From NCBI RefSeq assembly GCF_003148905.1, contig NZ_QGHC01000011.1, forward strand, positions 25,025 to 89,024: a DNA stretch of 64,000 nt. The letters run 5' to 3'. The position numbers and the translations under genes were made by a program. The notes below the pieces were generated by a model. The model was given only the letters and a program-made list of their open reading frames with translations. It was not told where the DNA came from and ran no database searches. Below are positions 60,573-64,000 of this stretch, one piece after another; position 1 is the first letter of the stretch, and each line of letters begins with the position of its first letter. The DNA comes from Fulvimonas soli (GTDB lineage Bacteria; Pseudomonadota; Gammaproteobacteria; Xanthomonadales; Rhodanobacteraceae).

Positions 60573-63500
60573 ATGAAGGATTTCCGCCACCGTCCCCTTC
60601 CCATGCGACCGCTGCGCCGCAAGGCGCTGTGCGCCGCGCTCGGCCTCGCCCTGGGCTGGCCCGCCGCCCATGCGCAGAGCGCGGCGGTGCGCCCGGACGG
60701 CAGCACCGCCACGACGACGCAGCAGGCGCCCAACGGCGTGCCGGTGGTGAACATCGCCGCGCCCAACGCCGCCGGTCTCTCGCACAACCGCTACCGGCAG
60801 TTCGACGTCGGCGCGCAGGGCCTGATCCTCAACAACAGCGGCGCGATCAGCAGCACGCAGCTGGCCGGCTACGTCTACGGCAACCCCGACCTTTCCAGCG
60901 GCGCGGCGGCGCGGCTGATCCTCAACGAGGTCACTTCCACCGCGCCCAGCCGGCTGCAGGGCGTGCTCGAGGTGGCGGGCCGCGCCGCCGACGTGGTGGT
61001 GGCCAACCCGAACGGCATCGACTGCAACGGCTGCGGCTTCATCAACGCCACCCGCGGCGTGCTCGCCACCGGCACGCCGGTGCTGGGCGCGGACGGCACG
61101 CTGAGCGCGCTGCGCGTCACCGGCGGCACCCTCACCATCGGCGGCCAGGGCCTGGACGGCAGCGGCATCGACCGCGTGGACCTGATCGCGCGCGCCGTCG
61201 CGGTGAACGCCGGCCTCTGGGCCAACCGCCTCAACGTGGTGACCGGGGCCAATCGCGTGGACTACGCCACGCTGGCCACGCAGAAGCTCGCCGGCACGGG
61301 CGCCGCGCCGGCGCTGGCGCTGGACGTGTCGGCGCTGGGCGGCATGTACGCCGGCGCGATCCGCCTGGTCGGCACCGAGGCGGGTCTGGGCGTCAACAGC
61401 CAGGGCCAGGTCGCCGCGCAGGACGGCGACCTCACCCTGACCAGCGCGGGCCAGGTCGTGCTGGGCGGCAAGACCGGCGCCACCGGCAACGTCGCCGTCG
61501 AGGCGGCGCAGTCGGTCGCCAGCGCCGGCACGCTGGCGGCCGGCGGCGCGTTGCGCCTGGACAGCGGCGGCGACCTGAACGTCGGCGGCACGCTCTACAG
61601 CGACGGCGCGATGACGCTGACGGCGGGCGGCGCCCTCGTCAATCGGGGGCAAGTGCAGTCGCAGGGCGGCGCCCTCACGCTGCAGGCCGCGGGCACGCTC
61701 GCCAACGCGGCCGGCGCCGGCATGCTCGCGAACGGACCCGTCGCCGTGCACGCCGGCGCGCTGGACAACGCGGGCCGGCTGGAGTCGGTGCAGGGCATGG
61801 GGCTCACGCTGCAAGGCGCGGCGACCAATGCCGGCGTACTGCAGGCCGACCAGGGCGGGCTTGTGCTTTCGGCCGCCACGCTGGGCAATGGCGGCCGGAT
61901 CGCCGCGGGCGGCGACGCCAGCCTCGGCGCATCCACGTCGCTGGGCAGCACCGGCACGCTGGTGGCCAACGGCAAGGTGACGCTGAGCGCGCCGAGCCTG
62001 AGCACGGCGGGCACGATCCAGGCGGGCCAGTCGCTGGCGATCGCGGGCGGCAGCCTGAGCAGCGCGGGCAAGCTGTACGCGCTCGGCGGCGACTGGACGG
62101 CGCAATTGAGCGGCGCCTTCAACGGCGCCAGCGGCAGCGACATCTACGGCGCCGGCAAGGTGGGCGTGCAGGCCGCTTCCTTCGTCAACGCGGGTGGCGT
62201 GGAAGCGCGCCAGGCGTTGTCGCTGACCAGCGGCGGCGAGCTGCGCAACCAGGGCACGCTGCAGGCCGACGGCGGCGACGCCACGCTCGCCGCGGGCACG
62301 CTCGACAACGACGGCACCGTCAGCGCGCGGGCCCATCTGCACCTCGGCGCCACCGGCGCGCTGACCACCCATGGCCAGGCCGTGGCGGGCGGCGACGTGG
62401 ACCTCGGCGGCGCGCGCCTGGACACGGCGGGCCTGGTGCAGGCCGGCGGCCGCCTCGACCTGGGCAGCGCCGGCGACCTGGTCAACGCGGGCCGGCTGTA
62501 CGCGCTGGGCGGCAACTGGACGGCGCGGCTCGGTGGCGCCTATGCCGGCCAGGCCGGCAGCGACGTGTACGGCAGCGGCGACCTCGCCCTGCATGCAGCG
62601 GCGTTCGCCAACGCGGGCACGTTCGAAGCGGAACGGAGCCTGGCGATCCAGGCCGATCACGCGCTCGGCAACAGCGGCCTGCTGCGCGCCGACCAGGGGA
62701 ACCTGACGCTCGGCGCCGACGCGCTGAGCAACGGCGGCCGGATCGGCGCGGGCGGCGACGCCAGCCTCGGCGCATCCACGTCGCTGGGCAGCACCGGCAC
62801 GCTGGTGGCCAACGGCAAGGTGACGCTGAGCGCGCCGATCCTGAGCACGGCGGGCACGATCCAGGCGGGCCAGTCGCTGGCGATCGCGGGCGGCAGCCTG
62901 AGCAGCGCGGGCAAGCTGTATGCGCTCGGCGGCGACTGGACGGCGCAATTGAGCGGCGCCTTCAACGGCGCCAGCGGCAGCGACATCTACGGTGCCGGCA
63001 ACGTGGGCGTGCGGGCCGCTTCCTTCGTCAACGCGGGCGGTGTCGAAGCCGGCCGGAACGTGCAGGCCACCGTCGACAGCGCGCTGGACAATCGCGGCGC
63101 GGTACAGGCGGACCAGGGCAGTCTCGCGTTCTCCGCCGCCACGTTGAGCAACGATGGCCAGATCAGTGCTGGCAGCGATGCTGGCCTGAGCGCGTCCACG
63201 TCGCTGGGCAGCACCGGCACGCTGGTGGCCAACGGCAAGGTGACGCTGAGCGCGCCGAGCCTGGGCACGGCGGGCACGATCCAGGCCGGCCAGTCGCTGG
63301 CGATCGCGGGCGGCAGCCTGAGCAATGCGGGCAAGCTGTATGCGCTCGGGGGCGATTGGACGGCTCAATTGAGCGGCGCCTTCAACGGAACCGGTGGCAG
63401 CGACGTCTACGCCGCCGGCAACGTGGGCCTGCGGGCCGCTTCCTTCGTCAATGCGGGTGGCGTCGAAGCCGGCCGGAACGTGCAGGCCACCGTCAATGGC

Positions 63501-64000
63501 GCGCTGGACAATCGCGGCGCGGTGCAGGCGGACCAGGGCAGTCTCGCGCTCTCCGCCGGGACGCTGGGCAATGGCGGCCGGATCGCCGCGGGCGGCGACG
63601 CCAGCCTCGGCGCATCCACGTCGCTGGGCAGCACCGGCACGCTGGTGGCCAACGGCAAGGTGACGCTGAGCGCGCCGAGCCTGGGCACGGCGGGCACGAT
63701 CCAGGCGGGCCAGTCGCTGGCGATCGCGGGCGGCAGCCTGAGCAGCGCGGGCAAGCTGTACGCGCTCGGCGGCGACTGGACGGCGCAATTGAGCGGCGCC
63801 TTCGACGGCGCCAGCGGCAGCGACATCTACGGCGCCGGCAAGGTGGGCGTGCAGGCCGCTTCCTTCGTCAACGCGGGTGGCGTGGAAGCACGCCAGGCGT
63901 TGTCGCTGACCAGCGGCGGCGAGCTGCGCAACCAGGGCACGCTGCAGGCCGACGGCGGCGACGCCACGCTCGCCGCGGGCACGCTCGACAACGACGGCAC
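60573..64000 (+). CDS. Filamentous haemagglutinin-type TpsA exoprotein, 5' part
   Basis: The reading frame is open from the ATG at 60573 (AAGGAG 8 bases upstream) to the end of the window, 1142 codons, with no stop. A long signal peptide (LCAALGLALGWPAAHAQ) is followed by the TPS secretion domain with the diagnostic NPNGIDCNGCGFINATRGVL (from N145) and NNSGAISSTQLAGYVYGNP. From about residue 445 it is made of repeats of about 140 residues that are nearly identical at DNA level (see repeat entry), predicted to form a right-handed beta-helix. It is exported by the TpsB just upstream. Without the C-terminus it is not possible to say whether it is an adhesin or a toxin-bearing CdiA-type protein. 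Confidence 0.9.
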   Translation, partial: MKDFRHRPLPMRPLRRKALCAALGLALGWPAAHAQSAAVRPDGSTATTTQQAPNGVPVVNIAAPNAAGLSHNRYRQFDVGAQGLILNNSGAISSTQLAGYVYGNPDLSSGAAARLILNEVTSTAPSRLQGVLEVAGRAADVVVANPNGIDCNGCGFINATRGVLATGTPVLGADGTLSALRVTGGTLTIGGQGLDGSGIDRVDLIARAVAVNAGLWANRLNVVTGANRVDYATLATQKLAGTGAAPALALDVSALGGMYAGAIRLVGTEAGLGVNSQGQVAAQDGDLTLTSAGQVVLGGKTGATGNVAVEAAQSVASAGTLAAGGALRLDSGGDLNVGGTLYSDGAMTLTAGGALVNRGQVQSQGGALTLQAAGTLANAAGAGMLANGPVAVHAGALDNAGRLESVQGMGLTLQGAATNAGVLQADQGGLVLSAATLGNGGRIAAGGDASLGASTSLGSTGTLVANGKVTLSAPSLSTAGTIQAGQSLAIAGGSLSSAGKLYALGGDWTAQLSGAFNGASGSDIYGAGKVGVQAASFVNAGGVEARQALSLTSGGELRNQGTLQADGGDATLAAGTLDNDGTVSARAHLHLGATGALTTHGQAVAGGDVDLGGARLDTAGLVQAGGRLDLGSAGDLVNAGRLYALGGNWTARLGGAYAGQAGSDVYGSGDLALHAAAFANAGTFEAERSLAIQADHALGNSGLLRADQGNLTLGADALSNGGRIGAGGDASLGASTSLGSTGTLVANGKVTLSAPILSTAGTIQAGQSLAIAGGSLSSAGKLYALGGDWTAQLSGAFNGASGSDIYGAGNVGVRAASFVNAGGVEAGRNVQATVDSALDNRGAVQADQGSLAFSAATLSNDGQISAGSDAGLSASTSLGSTGTLVANGKVTLSAPSLGTAGTIQAGQSLAIAGGSLSNAGKLYALGGDWTAQLSGAFNGTGGSDVYAAGNVGLRAASFVNAGGVEAGRNVQATVNGALDNRGAVQADQGSLALSAGTLGNGGRIAAGGDASLGASTSLGSTGTLVANGKVTLSAPSLGTAGTIQAGQSLAIAGGSLSSAGKLYALGGDWTAQLSGAFDGASGSDIYGAGKVGVQAASFVNAGGVEARQALSLTSGGELRNQGTLQADGGDATLAAGTLDNDG
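61909..64000. repeat. About 420-bp direct repeats within the TpsA gene
   Basis: The landmark TCGCTGGGCAGCACCGGCAC begins at 61938, 62781, 63201 and 63621. Steps are 843, 420 and 420 bases, so a diverged unit lies between the first two. The unit encodes the stretch from STSLGSTGTLVANGKVTLSA to about SAGKLYALGGDWTAQLSGAF and its tail. The tail of the fourth unit (63841-64000) matches the tail of the first (62158-62317) rather than its neighbours, a 1683-base higher-order period. Confidence 0.9.

Noticed and set aside
60366..63788. 1140-codon minus-strand frame opposite the TpsA gene
   Set aside because: The plus-strand frame has a signal peptide, TPS motif and ribosome site; the minus frame is low-complexity Ala/Arg/Gln and only mirrors the repeats.
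61909..64000. CRISPR or satellite DNA
   Set aside because: Repeats are in frame with one protein and multiples of three in spacing; they are coding repeats of an exoprotein.

Overview
This 64 kb window comes from a very GC-rich gammaproteobacterium, most likely of the Xanthomonadales (Xanthomonadaceae or Rhodanobacteraceae). This is inferred from gene content: a fused aspartate kinase/diaminopimelate decarboxylase followed by the MurL-MurD2 pair (the alternative D-glutamate route known from Xanthomonas), TamA-TamB, and large numbers of the intergenic palindromes typical of these genomes. No rRNA or tRNA gene was seen.

Layout. 1-4.7 kb: lysine and peptidoglycan precursor genes (lysC-lysA 3' part, murL, murD2), with a DUF559 endonuclease-like gene inserted between lysA and murL and flanked by 40-bp inverted repeats. 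5.0-8.4 kb: mprF and a VirJ/AcvB-type hydrolase (making and breaking aminoacyl-phosphatidylglycerol). 8.6-15.1 kb, minus strand: a DUF3597 protein and tamA-tamB. 15.2-25.2 kb: envelope glycan and lipid A genes (GH17-GT2 glucan synthase, ArnT-like and EptA-like transferases, YrbL-like kinase, LtaS-type phosphoglycerol transferase), plus a 177-bp tandem repeat array. 25.6-32.3 kb: a peptide natural-product island of clearly lower GC: HlyD adaptor, a double-glycine peptide, a CPBP-like membrane protein, a C39-peptidase ABC exporter, a second double-glycine peptide, an MvdD-like ATP-grasp ligase and a secreted DUF6624 protein. This looks like a combined bacteriocin/graspetide system and is the most interesting part of the window. 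32.4-43.1 kb: dps, a small conserved gene, hrpA, an ECF sigma/anti-sigma/cupredoxin/phosphoesterase set, and a divergent LysR-YeiH pair. 43.4-49.9 kb: tsaB, a SnoaL-like protein, an alpha/beta hydrolase, an XRE regulator, a VOC protein, a DinG/YoaA helicase and a small HTH repressor with palindromic operators. 50.3-58.2 kb, minus strand: PBP1b and a lipoprotein, an epimerase, a TPR membrane protein and relA. 58.3-64.0 kb: a small exported gene broken by a stop codon, then a two-partner secretion system (TpsB transporter and a repeat-rich filamentous-haemagglutinin-type exoprotein that runs off the window).

A theme across the window is one family of GC-rich palindromic repeats (cores like CCCTCTCCCC/GGGGAGAGGG). 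It occurs between genes, as terminal repeats of the DUF559 unit, as a tandem array, and as in-frame insertions inside two important genes, murL and hrpA. All functional assignments rest on recognising family motifs by eye; no database search was run.
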